From the NCBI RefSeq assembly GCF_900166635.1, contig NZ_LT800497.1:534303-598302 (forward strand): 64,000 nt of DNA, read 5' to 3'. The notes below the pieces were generated by a model. That model saw only the letters and a list, made by a program, of their open reading frames with translations, was not told the origin of the DNA and searched no databases. This DNA is from Oceanobacillus timonensis (GTDB lineage: Bacteria; Bacillota; Bacilli; Bacillales; Amphibacillaceae). Made by a program: the position numbers and the translations under genes. Below, piece after piece: positions 41,082-49,523 of the stretch. Position 1 is the stretch's first letter; every line of letters begins with the position of its first letter.

Positions 41082-41938
41082 TATTTCTTCCCTCCACGAC
41101 GTTGTACTTTTTCAGCGATTCCGTTCGTAATACGGTCAATAATAATCGCCAGGAATACGATACTAATACCAGCTTCGAAACCAAGTGCAATATCAATCCG
41201 GTTAATGGATACCAGTACTTGCTCTCCAAGACCGGAAGCCCCGACCATAGATGCGATAACAACCATGGCTAATGCCATCATAGTAGTCTGGTTTACACCG
41301 GCCATAATTGTTGGTAAAGCTTGCGGCAATTGAACTTTCGATAAGGTCTGCCATCTGGAAGAACCGAAAGATTGCGCTGACTCGACCACTTCTTTGTCTA
41401 CCCCGCGAATAGCTAAGTCTGTTAAACGGATAACAGGCGGCAAGGAATAGATTAATGTTGCAAAAATAGCAGAGACATTACCTAACCCAAAGAAGAAAAT
41501 CGCTGGGATTAAATAAACGAAACTGGGCATGGTCTGCATCGCATCAAGAATTGGACGCAGGATGGCGGAAACCCATTTATTGAATGCCATTGCGACGCCG
41601 AGCGGAATTCCGATAATCAAACAAATAATAACGGCGGTTAAAATAATCGAAATCGTAATCATCATTTCTTCCCAAAGTCCAAATGTTCCAATGAGAAATA
41701 TAAATATGCCGTATAAAATACCAGAGAAAAGCGATTTAAAATACCATCCCAGTAAAAAGATGATGATAATAAACAGCCACCATGGAATAAACATAAGAAA
41801 ATCAGTCAGTCCACTGATGGACCTGGATGTAATAAAAAATATAAAATCAAATAAAGCTTCTAAGTTATCGGCAAGAAAGCTGACAAAATCGTCAACATAC
41901 TTCCCGGCTTCGAAAGTAATATCCGGAAAACGAATCAT
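41081..41938 (-). CDS. opuAB: Glycine betaine ABC importer permease (OpuAB/ProW type)
   Basis: A 285-residue permease with about seven helices and the EAA-like loop ESAQSFGSSRWQTLSKVQLPQALPTIMAG. The only good ribosome binding site, AAGGAGAGG (minus strand, 41979-41971), is 32 bases before the only in-frame start ATG 41938; a small hairpin lies between them and could bring them closer. No ATG, GTG or TTG lies in frame in that interval. Confidence 0.92.
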   Translation of the reverse strand: MIRFPDITFEAGKYVDDFVSFLADNLEALFDFIFFITSRSISGLTDFLMFIPWWLFIIIIFLLGWYFKSLFSGILYGIFIFLIGTFGLWEEMMITISIILTAVIICLIIGIPLGVAMAFNKWVSAILRPILDAMQTMPSFVYLIPAIFFFGLGNVSAIFATLIYSLPPVIRLTDLAIRGVDKEVVESAQSFGSSRWQTLSKVQLPQALPTIMAGVNQTTMMALAMVVIASMVGASGLGEQVLVSINRIDIALGFEAGISIVFLAIIIDRITNGIAEKVQRRGGKK

Positions 41939-41948
41939 AATTATTTTA

Positions 41949-41979
41949 ACTGCTAAAAAAGCAGTGATTACCTCTCCTT
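41949..41979 (-). promoter_or_regulatory. Hairpin between the Shine-Dalgarno site and start of opuAB
   Basis: Minus-strand ACTGCT and AGCAGT (plus 41960-41965 and 41949-41954) form a 6-bp stem with a T-rich loop. Folding would shorten the SD-to-ATG distance from 32 to about 15 bases. Confidence 0.4.
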
Positions 41980-42012
41980 CTTTAATATATTTGTACGATT
42001 AGGAAGAAAGAG

Positions 42013-42033
42013 CAGCCAGCCTGAGGGCAAGCT
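42013..42033 (-). terminator. Possible attenuator after opuAC
   Basis: AGCTTGCC and GGCTGGCT on the minus strand (42033-42026 and 42020-42013) can form a 7-of-8-pair stem followed by GCTCTTTCTT. It would limit read-through from the binding protein gene into the permease. Confidence 0.35.
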
Positions 42034-42055
42034 ACTCCATATGTTCCTCATTTAA

Positions 42056-43048
42056 CTATTCCAATGAATCAAGCACATCTTGGGCAATGTCTTCAGAAAC
42101 CCATTCTGTCCAAATATCTTCATGTTCTTGCATCCACCATATAGCAGCTTCTTCGGTGGAAGCGCCATTTTCATCCATATATTCCAATGCTTCTTCCGTC
42201 AGGGCACTGCTAGTTTCATATTGCTCCAGAAACTCGGTAACTTCTGGCGCCTGTTCCGGAAAATCCGGATGAACGGAAATAACAACATCGTTTGGAGGGA
42301 ATTCTGTCCCTCTGGATTCTTCCCAAACTTCTTCATCATAAGGCTCTTCCTCTAATAGAACCAAGTCATATTTTGCTGTAATCGCAGTAGGAGACCAGTA
42401 ATAGCCAACCCAGCCTTCTCCTGCTTCATAAGCGCGCGCTAAATCTGTAATAATAGCTGAATCAGATCCTGGACTAAAATTATTAAATGATTCATCAAGT
42501 CCGTAAAAATCAAATTTTGCATTAATCGCCTGTTCTACTTCCCAGCCGCTTGGAGCATTAATTAAACGGCCCTTACCGGGATCTTCCGGGTCTTCAAATA
42601 CTTCTGGATAATTCTTTAAGTCCTCTACGGTTTTCAAGTCCGGCGCAAGCGGTTCAATCCCTCTTTCCGGATCGCCTTCAATCACATAAGCAGGGACGTA
42701 AATACCTTGATCGTTATCATCAAAGTTCACCGATAATGTTTCAATATCTCCTGCTTCTGTTAGCTCTTCATAAAGCTCCCGGATATTATCTGTCCAGACC
42801 TCCATATTGACTTGAATATCTCCATCACTTAACCCTTGCATGGTTGCCGGGGTCGAACCCGAAGTGATGTCTGTTTCATAGCCATATCCTTCTTCAATGA
42901 TCGTACCGGCAATATAATTATGTACATTCACGCTGTCCCAGCCGGCATCAGCAAAAACAATTGTTTCAATTTCATCACTGGATGAATCACTGCAAGCAGC
43001 TAAAATAAGAACAGATGCAGTCATGAATACAAATAATAATTTTCTCAT
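42056..43048 (-). CDS. opuAC: Glycine betaine-binding lipoprotein (OpuAC type)
   Basis: A 330-residue substrate-binding lipoprotein with lipobox LAAC (cysteine about residue 19). The domain contains aromatic residues suited to a quaternary amine box, for example WDSVNVHNY, VWTDNI, PSGWEVEQ and GEGWVGYYWSP. It is very acidic. It is first in the operon, whereas B. subtilis opuA has the binding protein last. A specific substrate (betaine, choline, carnitine) cannot be fixed from sequence alone. Confidence 0.88.
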   Translation of the reverse strand: MRKLLFVFMTASVLILAACSDSSSDEIETIVFADAGWDSVNVHNYIAGTIIEEGYGYETDITSGSTPATMQGLSDGDIQVNMEVWTDNIRELYEELTEAGDIETLSVNFDDNDQGIYVPAYVIEGDPERGIEPLAPDLKTVEDLKNYPEVFEDPEDPGKGRLINAPSGWEVEQAINAKFDFYGLDESFNNFSPGSDSAIITDLARAYEAGEGWVGYYWSPTAITAKYDLVLLEEEPYDEEVWEESRGTEFPPNDVVISVHPDFPEQAPEVTEFLEQYETSSALTEEALEYMDENGASTEEAAIWWMQEHEDIWTEWVSEDIAQDVLDSLE

Positions 43049-43215
43049 TTTTCCATCTCCTTTTTATTTTGACAATTTTCAGGTATGAAATGGGTAAAAA
43101 ATGCAAAATAGCTTGTAGAACAGAAACATTTTACAATTGGTAATGATAGTATTTTATTATGGGCTGGATGAGGATAAATGCAGTCAGGAAGAAGATAGCT
43201 ATGATTCGATTCTTT

Positions 43216-43245
43216 ATTATACCTTATACGCATAAAAATTAACAA
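43216..43245 (-). promoter_or_regulatory. Promoter of the opuA-type operon
   Basis: On the minus strand TTGTTA (43245-43240) and TATAAT (43221-43216) are separated by 18 bases. The leader would be about 160 nt. Osmotic regulation is expected from the function, not from a visible operator. Confidence 0.6.
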
Positions 43246-43379
43246 AGCGCTTAAAAGCGGAAAATAGTGCAAATTTCTATGTAAAACGAGGATAAGCCAA
43301 GTTTAAATGTCGTTATCTTTATAATTGTCGAGAATACTCAATATTACATAGAAATCGTCGGAAAATAGAACTAATTTTA

Positions 43380-43690
43380 ATAACTCAACTTTCGTACTTA
43401 AAAAAGTAACTTCCTTTCCATCGAAACAAGGGTTGATTGTTGCTTCCGTACATCTGTTGACAAAAAATAGAAGGTAAGGCGACCGCTACGGCGGACCGTT
43501 TTGCTTTCCGACGTACAGGACGTACTAGTGCAGACCTTGCAACAGGACGTTGCGTTCTTAGTCTGCCTAGGGGCACGCTCTTCAGCTAACTTTTGCCAAG
43601 AAGAGCACTTGGCAAAAGGGCATCTTCAGATGGTGCTGATCCCTCAGGAGTCAAAACGATCCTCCTCCGCTAGTGGGATATTCTATGCGG
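43380..43690. repeat. Interspersed structured repeat, copy B1
   Basis: Starts with ACTCAACTTTCGTACTTAA, as does the copy at 57857. It shares CTTTCCGACGTACAGGACGT at 43504-43523 and further matching bases to about 43544, then GTCTGCC. Its main hairpin is TTTTGCCAAG (43591-43600) with CTTGGCAAAA (43608-43617), flanked by TTCAGCTAAC and CATCTTCAG. In the other copies the flanks are kept but the stem is different. The 1.27-kb region 43049-44318 holds only the opuA leader and two repeat copies. Confidence 0.75.
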
Positions 43691-43867
43691 TTGTAATAGC
43701 TCAACAAATAAAAGTTAGATTAGACAGAACCAGTTTTTTTAGTGTGTGGTAAAATGTTCAGCAACCATTCCTTTCTGTGCATGAAAGCTATTCTCGATAT
43801 GAATAATCCATGCTGTCATGCAACCATTTCAAATACCAGAATGATTGGTTTATTTAGGCTGAAAAGT

Positions 43868-44128
43868 GATTATTTTATCTCCCTTTATCAGTATGTTATT
43901 TCTTCCATGCGCCGCAGAATCCTATTAGAGCGCAGGCCAACCATGGAGACTCCTATGGGAATAGGGCGAGCTGAAGATCCACTTGAAAAGCGGTTTTCTT
44001 TTCAAGTTAGCTGAAGCCGTCCCCATGGAAAGCGGAGTGGTTGGCCGGAGCGGAGCAATACTCCATATCCTGGTCATCCTGAAACAGCAAGGTTTATATA
44101 CTTATTCTTAGGCGCGAAAGTTGAGTTA
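43868..44128. repeat. Interspersed structured repeat, copy B2 (inverted)
   Basis: This is in opposite orientation to copies B1 and C. Bases 43963-44028 are the exact reverse complement of 58103-58168 (66 bases). The hairpin is ACTTGAAAAG (43981-43990) with CTTTTCAAGT (43998-44007). Matching flanks continue to GCGCGAAAGTTGAGTTAATAA at its right end. Confidence 0.8.
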
Positions 44129-44318
44129 ATAAATTCAAACTTAACATGTTTTGTTCGAAAGGGAATCCAAGTTTGTGGCGGTATGTAAAAAGAGGTAAAC
44201 TAAAAATAAAAATTTTGAAACAAATGTTATATCACTTTCGTACTACGTAAAGGAATAAAAATATGGAAAGAGAGCCAGTATTATCTGGATAAAACATGGA
44301 AGGAGTCAATGCACACTC

Positions 44319-45185
44319 ATGAAAAAACGTATTGGAGCAATTGGATTGGTGCTTATGCTGCTTTTTTTAGCGGCATGTACAGAAGACGACAATGAATCTG
44401 CGGAAGAAACGCAGGAGGAGGGGGTAACTTCTGTACAAGCAGAGGAGATTGAGAAAGGGGACCTGACGCGGGAAAGAACATTCCACGCTCGGCTGGAAGC
44501 TTCCGGGATGACCCCGGTGATGATAGAACAACCTTTGGAAGTGGATGCGCTGGAAGTGAACATCGGTGATACAGTAGAAGAAGATGAAACCATTGCCACA
44601 TTGACGCTGGATGGCAATACACAATCTGTAGATGCACCAGAGGCTGGGGAAATCATTCAAATTCAGGCAGAGGAAGGAGAGAATATCGATCCAGAAGAAC
44701 CTTTTATTATGATTGCTGATACGGATGAATGGAAAGCAACCGGAAATGCTTCAGAGAGTATACTTAATCTTTTAAATATAGAGGACGAAGTGACTGTCAC
44801 TGTAAGTGGAGAAGAAAAAACAGGGACGGTTACCAATATGGATAAAGTGCCGGATGATACAGGATTATACCCGGTTACTGCTGCATTGGAGGCAGGAGAT
44901 GCATCGTTTGTTTCCGGAGCGGCTGCTAAAATAGCAGTGAATGAAACCGTGGAATCAGATGCGCTTCTTGTACCGACAGAAGCCGTTGTAGAAAATGCAG
45001 GAGAATCCTTTCTATTTGTTGTTACAGATGAAGATACAGCAGAACAGCGAGAGATTTCTGTGGTTACGATGCAATCGCAGCAAACAGCAATAGAAGGAGA
45101 TGTGGAAGCAGGAGAAGAAATTGTGATAACAGGACAGTCGGGACTAGAAGACGGCGATGCTGTCGAAGTCGTGAAAGGGGAATAG
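44319..45185 (+). CDS. Lipoprotein adaptor subunit of an RND pump (MFP/HlyD family)
   Basis: A 288-residue lipoprotein with lipobox LAAC (cysteine about residue 20). The lipoyl halves around EVNIGDTVEEDETIATL and VDAPEAGEIIQIQAEEGENI follow one another directly, so the helical hairpin that contacts TolC in Gram-negative adaptors is absent. A beta-barrel and a C-terminal membrane-proximal domain follow. It ends 3 bases before the RND pump gene and must work with it at the outer face of the membrane. ATG 44319 follows GGAAGGAG. Confidence 0.88.
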   Translation: MKKRIGAIGLVLMLLFLAACTEDDNESAEETQEEGVTSVQAEEIEKGDLTRERTFHARLEASGMTPVMIEQPLEVDALEVNIGDTVEEDETIATLTLDGNTQSVDAPEAGEIIQIQAEEGENIDPEEPFIMIADTDEWKATGNASESILNLLNIEDEVTVTVSGEEKTGTVTNMDKVPDDTGLYPVTAALEAGDASFVSGAAAKIAVNETVESDALLVPTEAVVENAGESFLFVVTDEDTAEQREISVVTMQSQQTAIEGDVEAGEEIVITGQSGLEDGDAVEVVKGE

Positions 45186-45188
45186 ATT

Positions 45189-48100
45189 GTGAAACAGCTT
45201 ATAAAAACTTCTGTAAAACGACCAATTGGCGTCATCATGATCGTATTAGCTGTTCTTGCATTAGGATTCATGTCCTTGCGAAATCTTGCAGTTGATCTTT
45301 TCCCTGAAATCGATTTGCCCGTAGCCGTTGTTGCGACAAATTATCAAGATGCAGCTCCTGAAGATGTGCAGAATTCCATCAGCAGGCCGCTGGAATCAGC
45401 TGTAAGTTCCGTAGAAGGGATAGATACGGTTCAATCACAATCACAGTCTGGTTCTTCTATGGTCATGATGATGTTTCAAAATGGAACAGATTTAGACCAG
45501 GCTTTACTGGATGTAAGAGAGCAAGTTGATCAAGTGAAAGGGATGCTGCCGGAAGAGGCAGGAGATCCGAGTATTCTCCGTTTCAGTCCGGATTCCCTTC
45601 CAGTTATGTACTTAGGGTTGACAGGGAATGATTTAGCGCAGTTAACCGAAATAGCAGACCAGCAAATCATTCCTTTCTTTGAAAGACAAGAAGGTGTAGC
45701 CTCGGTCACGATTGAAGGAGGCTTGGAAAGAGAAATACAAATTGAGCTGGATGAAGCAAGTCTGGAACAGTATGACCTGACACCGCAAACAGTCATGGAT
45801 ACACTTGGGAGTGCCAACAGTTCTTCCTCCATCGGGACAGTGGAACAAGGAGACCAGGATTTACAGATTCGCGTGACAGGTGAATTTGAAACCATAGAAG
45901 ATATTGAAAATACACAGATACAGTCCGAATCAGGTGGCGTTGTCCATATTTCCGATATTGCAACGGTAGAAGATGATTTTAAAGAGGCATCCTCGGAAAC
46001 AATGGTCAATGGCGAGCATGCGATTGTACTTTCCATCATGAAGCAGACTGATGCCAATACGGTGGAAGTAGCCAATAATATAACCGATGCCATGCCGGGA
46101 ATGACGGAAGAGTTGCCGGAAGGTCTTGGTCTTAATACCATCATTGATACATCCGATTTTATCGAGATGTCTATCGATTCGATTATCAATAATATTCTCA
46201 TCGGCGGAGTCATCGCCTTTATTATTCTACTTCTTTTCTTAAAGAGTGTCCGTGCGACCATTGTGATTGGTCTATCGATTCCCATTGCGATTATTGCCAC
46301 CTTTGTCTTGATGTACTTTACAGGTCAGACATTGAATGTGCTCTCTTTAGGCGGATTGGCGCTTGGAATCGGTATGATGCTGGATTCCTCCATTATTATA
46401 CTGGAGAATATCTTCTCGTATCGAAGGAGAGGATACAGCCTGTTTGAAGCGGCAACCAAAGGATCGATTGAGCTGGCACCAGCTGTTATTGCTTCGACGA
46501 CAACAACATTAGTCGTGTTTTTGCCAATTATCTTTGTAGAAGGAATGTCATCGGACTTATTTACACCGCTGGCATTGGCAGTGTCTTTCTCTTTAATTGC
46601 ATCCTTAGTCGTTGCGATTACATTGGTACCGATGTTCTCTTCCAAACTATTAGCCAATGTGATGGAAGGTTCCGGAAAAAGATATTGGTTTGAACGGTTC
46701 TTGAATTGGCTGCGGAATCGTTATAGCAGCGGGCTGGAGAAGGTCCTCAAATTCCGGAAAACAACGGTGCTTGTCACCATAGCAGCGATTATTGGAAGCT
46801 TATTCCTGATTCCGAGAATTGGAATGGAATTTATGCCTTCTGCCGATCAGGGGCAAGGACAAATTACGGTGGAAACCCCGCCGGGAAGCACATTAGATTA
46901 TACAGTCGATATCACAGAGCAAGTCGATGCTATTTTGGCTGATTATGAATCGTATATGGATGTCAGCTATGTTACTGTCGGTGCAGCTGATATGACAGGA
47001 AGTATGAATCAATCCACATATACGATGCAATTATTACCGGCATCGGAACGAGATCGGTCCACCGACGAAATCATGTTGGAAATCGATGAACGTGTCCAAC
47101 AGATTGCCGGAGCAGATATTACAGCTTCTTCCATGGATGGCGGCATGCAAATGGGAGATCCGGTGACCATTCAATTAAATGGACCTGAAAATAATACGCT
47201 GATTGATTTATCCGAACAGATTCTTACAGAAATTGAAGAGATAGATGGGGTTACCAATACATCTTCTGCTGCAGAAGATGGTATTCCGCAAATGGAGATT
47301 CAAGTAGATGAAGACCTTGCCTCCAGCTATGGTTTAACGGAAGCACAGATTACAAGTCAGCTGGAAATGAAATTCTCCGGGCAAGTTGTCGGCCAGTATC
47401 GGGAAGAAGGCCAGGAAATTGATATGACGCTTTCTTATCCGGAAGACGAACGTACAAGTATAGAAGACTTGCTGGATACCACGATGCAATCACCGTCTGG
47501 AGCAACGGTTCCATTGGATGAGCTGGTAGAAATAGAACAGGCTGAAGGACCGCAAACGCTCTTAAGAGAAAACCAGCAGGCGCAGATGAATGTGAGTTCC
47601 GGTGTCGTGGGCCGTGATTTGGGAAGTGTTGTAACCGATATTGAAACAACACTCGATCAAATGCATTTTCCAGAAGGCTATTCGTATAACATAGGCGGTC
47701 AGGCAGAAGATATGGAAGAAGCCTTTATAGAGCTTGGGCTGGCGCTTATATTCTCGATTTTCTTAGTATACATCGTGCTCGCCGTACAATTTGAGAACCT
47801 GCTGCAGCCATTTATCATTATGTTTGCATTGCCAACAACCATTATTGGGGTCATCGTCGGATTATTTATGACAAATATCCCTCTCAGTGTCGCCGGTTTT
47901 ATCGGTCTCATCATGCTTGCCGGTATCGTCGTAAATAATTCCATTGTGCTCGTAGATTACATCAATATTCTGCGCAGACGCGGGATGGACCAGATAGAAG
48001 CCATTATTGAAGCAGGACGCTCCAGATTGCGCCCGATTCTAATGACATCCCTCACAACGATTTTGGCGATGATTCCATTAGGGTTAGGCATCGGCGAAGG

Positions 48101-48275
48101 AGCGGAACTCCAGCAGCCGTTAGCTGTTACGATTATTTTTGGATTAACTGTTTCTAGTATCTTTACGTTATTCTTTGTTCCGGTTATTTACCTTATCTTT
48201 GATAATATGACGAAGAAAGTAACGGGGAGAAGAAAACGGAAGAAAGCGGCTAAAGCAGCTAAAACAGAGAAATAA
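45189..48275 (+). CDS. swrC: RND family transporter, SwrC/AcrB type
   Basis: A 1028-residue pump with two sets of six helices and two large extracellular loops. The TM4 proton-relay aspartate is D399 in GMMLDSSIIILEN (a single Asp where AcrB has two). B. subtilis SwrC (YerP) exports surfactin-like compounds and supports swarming; the substrate here is unknown. The C terminus is Lys-rich. A GTG start follows AAAGGGG. It forms an operon with the lipoprotein adaptor. Confidence 0.93.
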   Translation: MKQLIKTSVKRPIGVIMIVLAVLALGFMSLRNLAVDLFPEIDLPVAVVATNYQDAAPEDVQNSISRPLESAVSSVEGIDTVQSQSQSGSSMVMMMFQNGTDLDQALLDVREQVDQVKGMLPEEAGDPSILRFSPDSLPVMYLGLTGNDLAQLTEIADQQIIPFFERQEGVASVTIEGGLEREIQIELDEASLEQYDLTPQTVMDTLGSANSSSSIGTVEQGDQDLQIRVTGEFETIEDIENTQIQSESGGVVHISDIATVEDDFKEASSETMVNGEHAIVLSIMKQTDANTVEVANNITDAMPGMTEELPEGLGLNTIIDTSDFIEMSIDSIINNILIGGVIAFIILLLFLKSVRATIVIGLSIPIAIIATFVLMYFTGQTLNVLSLGGLALGIGMMLDSSIIILENIFSYRRRGYSLFEAATKGSIELAPAVIASTTTTLVVFLPIIFVEGMSSDLFTPLALAVSFSLIASLVVAITLVPMFSSKLLANVMEGSGKRYWFERFLNWLRNRYSSGLEKVLKFRKTTVLVTIAAIIGSLFLIPRIGMEFMPSADQGQGQITVETPPGSTLDYTVDITEQVDAILADYESYMDVSYVTVGAADMTGSMNQSTYTMQLLPASERDRSTDEIMLEIDERVQQIAGADITASSMDGGMQMGDPVTIQLNGPENNTLIDLSEQILTEIEEIDGVTNTSSAAEDGIPQMEIQVDEDLASSYGLTEAQITSQLEMKFSGQVVGQYREEGQEIDMTLSYPEDERTSIEDLLDTTMQSPSGATVPLDELVEIEQAEGPQTLLRENQQAQMNVSSGVVGRDLGSVVTDIETTLDQMHFPEGYSYNIGGQAEDMEEAFIELGLALIFSIFLVYIVLAVQFENLLQPFIIMFALPTTIIGVIVGLFMTNIPLSVAGFIGLIMLAGIVVNNSIVLVDYINILRRRGMDQIEAIIEAGRSRLRPILMTSLTTILAMIPLGLGIGEGAELQQPLAVTIIFGLTVSSIFTLFFVPVIYLIFDNMTKKVTGRRKRKKAAKAAKTEK

Positions 48276-48345
48276 AGGAAAATGAGTTGCAGTAGAGGTT
48301 TTCAACACAAAATATTTGTGAAGCGTGATACGGCGATTCATTTAA

Positions 48346-48388
48346 AAGTCTTTCAGGAAGAAGAAACGCTTTCTGAAAGGCTTTTTTT
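48346..48388 (+). terminator. Terminator of the RND operon
   Basis: AAGTCTTTCAG (48346-48356) pairs with CTGAAAGGCTT (with one G-U pair), followed by seven T residues. Confidence 0.85.
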
Positions 48389-48429
48389 AATCAGGATTAT
48401 ATCATCTTAAATAAATTTTTAAAAAGTTG

Positions 48430-48458
48430 TTGCATTTTTAAAAAGATGCCTATATAAT
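48430..48458 (+). promoter_or_regulatory. Promoter of the aldolase-tct-dha cluster
   Basis: TTGCAT (48430-48435) and TATAAT (48453-48458) are spaced by 17 bases. The first operator starts 11 bases after the -10. Confidence 0.75.
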
Positions 48459-48468
48459 ACACAAACAA

Positions 48469-48545
48469 GAAAACGTTTTCCGTTATGTATATGCAGTATA
48501 CGATGGAAAACAATTATTTTTTTAATAAAACGGAAAACGTTTTCC
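48469..48545 (+). promoter_or_regulatory. Two palindromic LacI-type operators
   Basis: GAAAACGTTTTC at 48469-48480 and GGAAAACGTTTTCC at 48532-48545, centres 64 bases apart (about six helical turns), lie between promoter and first gene. They share an extended core (ACGGAAAACGTTTTC on one strand or the other). A third half-site GGAAAAC lies between them. The LacI-family gene in the operon is the natural repressor, with looping possible. Confidence 0.8.
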
Positions 48546-48575
48546 GAAATATACATAATTATGGGAGGGCTTTCA

Positions 48576-49484
48576 ATGAAAAAATTATATGGAATTACGA
48601 CAGCGATGGTAACACCATTTACAGATGAAGGACAAATAGATTTAGAGAAAACAAAAGATGTGACTGATTTTTTAATCAATAAAGGAGTAGATTGTCTATT
48701 TCCGCTTGGTACAACAGGAGAAATGAACAAGCTGAATGTGGAGGAAAGAAAACTGGTTGCGGAAACCATTGTAAAACAAGCAGCCAACCGAGTCACTGTC
48801 TTTATACAGACAGGCGCACAGACACAGGAAGACACCATTGAACTGGCGCAACATGCAAGCAGCATCGGTGCTGACGGTATCGGTGTCGTAACACCGTATT
48901 TCCTGGGTACAAACGATACAGAAATGGAAGAATTTTATGTAACAGTTGCGAAAAGCGTTCCAGCTGATTTTCCAATTTATTTATATAATATTCCGCAGGC
49001 TTCTGCTAATGAACTGTTACCAGAAGTGGCGCAGCGTATCGTAGATAGAACAGAGAATGTTATCGGTATGAAATACAGCTATCCTGATTTTGTCCGGTTA
49101 TCGGAGTATCTCAATATCAATAACGGTCATTTTTCGGTGCTAACCGGAACAGACAGACTACTCTTACCAGCGCTGGCAATGGGATGTGACGGGACGGTGT
49201 CCGGTGTTTCCAGTGCATATCCGGAGCCTTTTATTGCTACATATAAAGCATATCAGGAAGGGGATATCGAAAGTGCCCGAAAGTATCAGAAAGAAGCAGC
49301 AGCATATTGTGTCGCGCTGAAAGGCGGAGCGAATATGTCCTACTTTAAAGAAGCGTTAAAACATCGGGGAGTAGAAGCAGGAGCAATGAAAAAACCACAG
49401 TTGGATCTTGATCAGAAAGCTATCGATTCTTTAACGGATGAGCTGAAATCACTTGAAAGACATTCGGCAACGATTCAAGTATAA
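48576..49484 (+). CDS. DHDPS/NAL superfamily lyase (2-keto-3-deoxy acid aldolase-like)
   Basis: A 302-residue TIM-barrel class I aldolase. The Schiff-base lysine is K166 in IGMKYSYPD, the tyrosine Y137 is in LYNIP and the GTTGE motif is at 45-49. The context (sugar-acid type importer and triose kinase subunits) argues for a catabolic keto-acid aldolase or lyase rather than lysine biosynthesis. ATG 48576 follows GGGAGGG. It is the first gene behind the two operators. Confidence 0.85.
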   Translation: MKKLYGITTAMVTPFTDEGQIDLEKTKDVTDFLINKGVDCLFPLGTTGEMNKLNVEERKLVAETIVKQAANRVTVFIQTGAQTQEDTIELAQHASSIGADGIGVVTPYFLGTNDTEMEEFYVTVAKSVPADFPIYLYNIPQASANELLPEVAQRIVDRTENVIGMKYSYPDFVRLSEYLNINNGHFSVLTGTDRLLLPALAMGCDGTVSGVSSAYPEPFIATYKAYQEGDIESARKYQKEAAAYCVALKGGANMSYFKEALKHRGVEAGAMKKPQLDLDQKAIDSLTDELKSLERHSATIQV

Positions 49485-49523
49485 TTCACTGTGTTGATTA
49501 CACAGATGGAGGCTTGAATAGAG

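Noticed and set aside
43300..44318. Possible CRISPR array or insertion sequence in the long gap before the adaptor gene
   Set aside because: Repeats are few, long and inverted, without regular spacers, and no transposase frame is present.
45530..46300. 256-codon frame antisense to the RND pump gene
   Set aside because: Mirrors the sense gene codon pattern; serine- and isoleucine-rich artefact.
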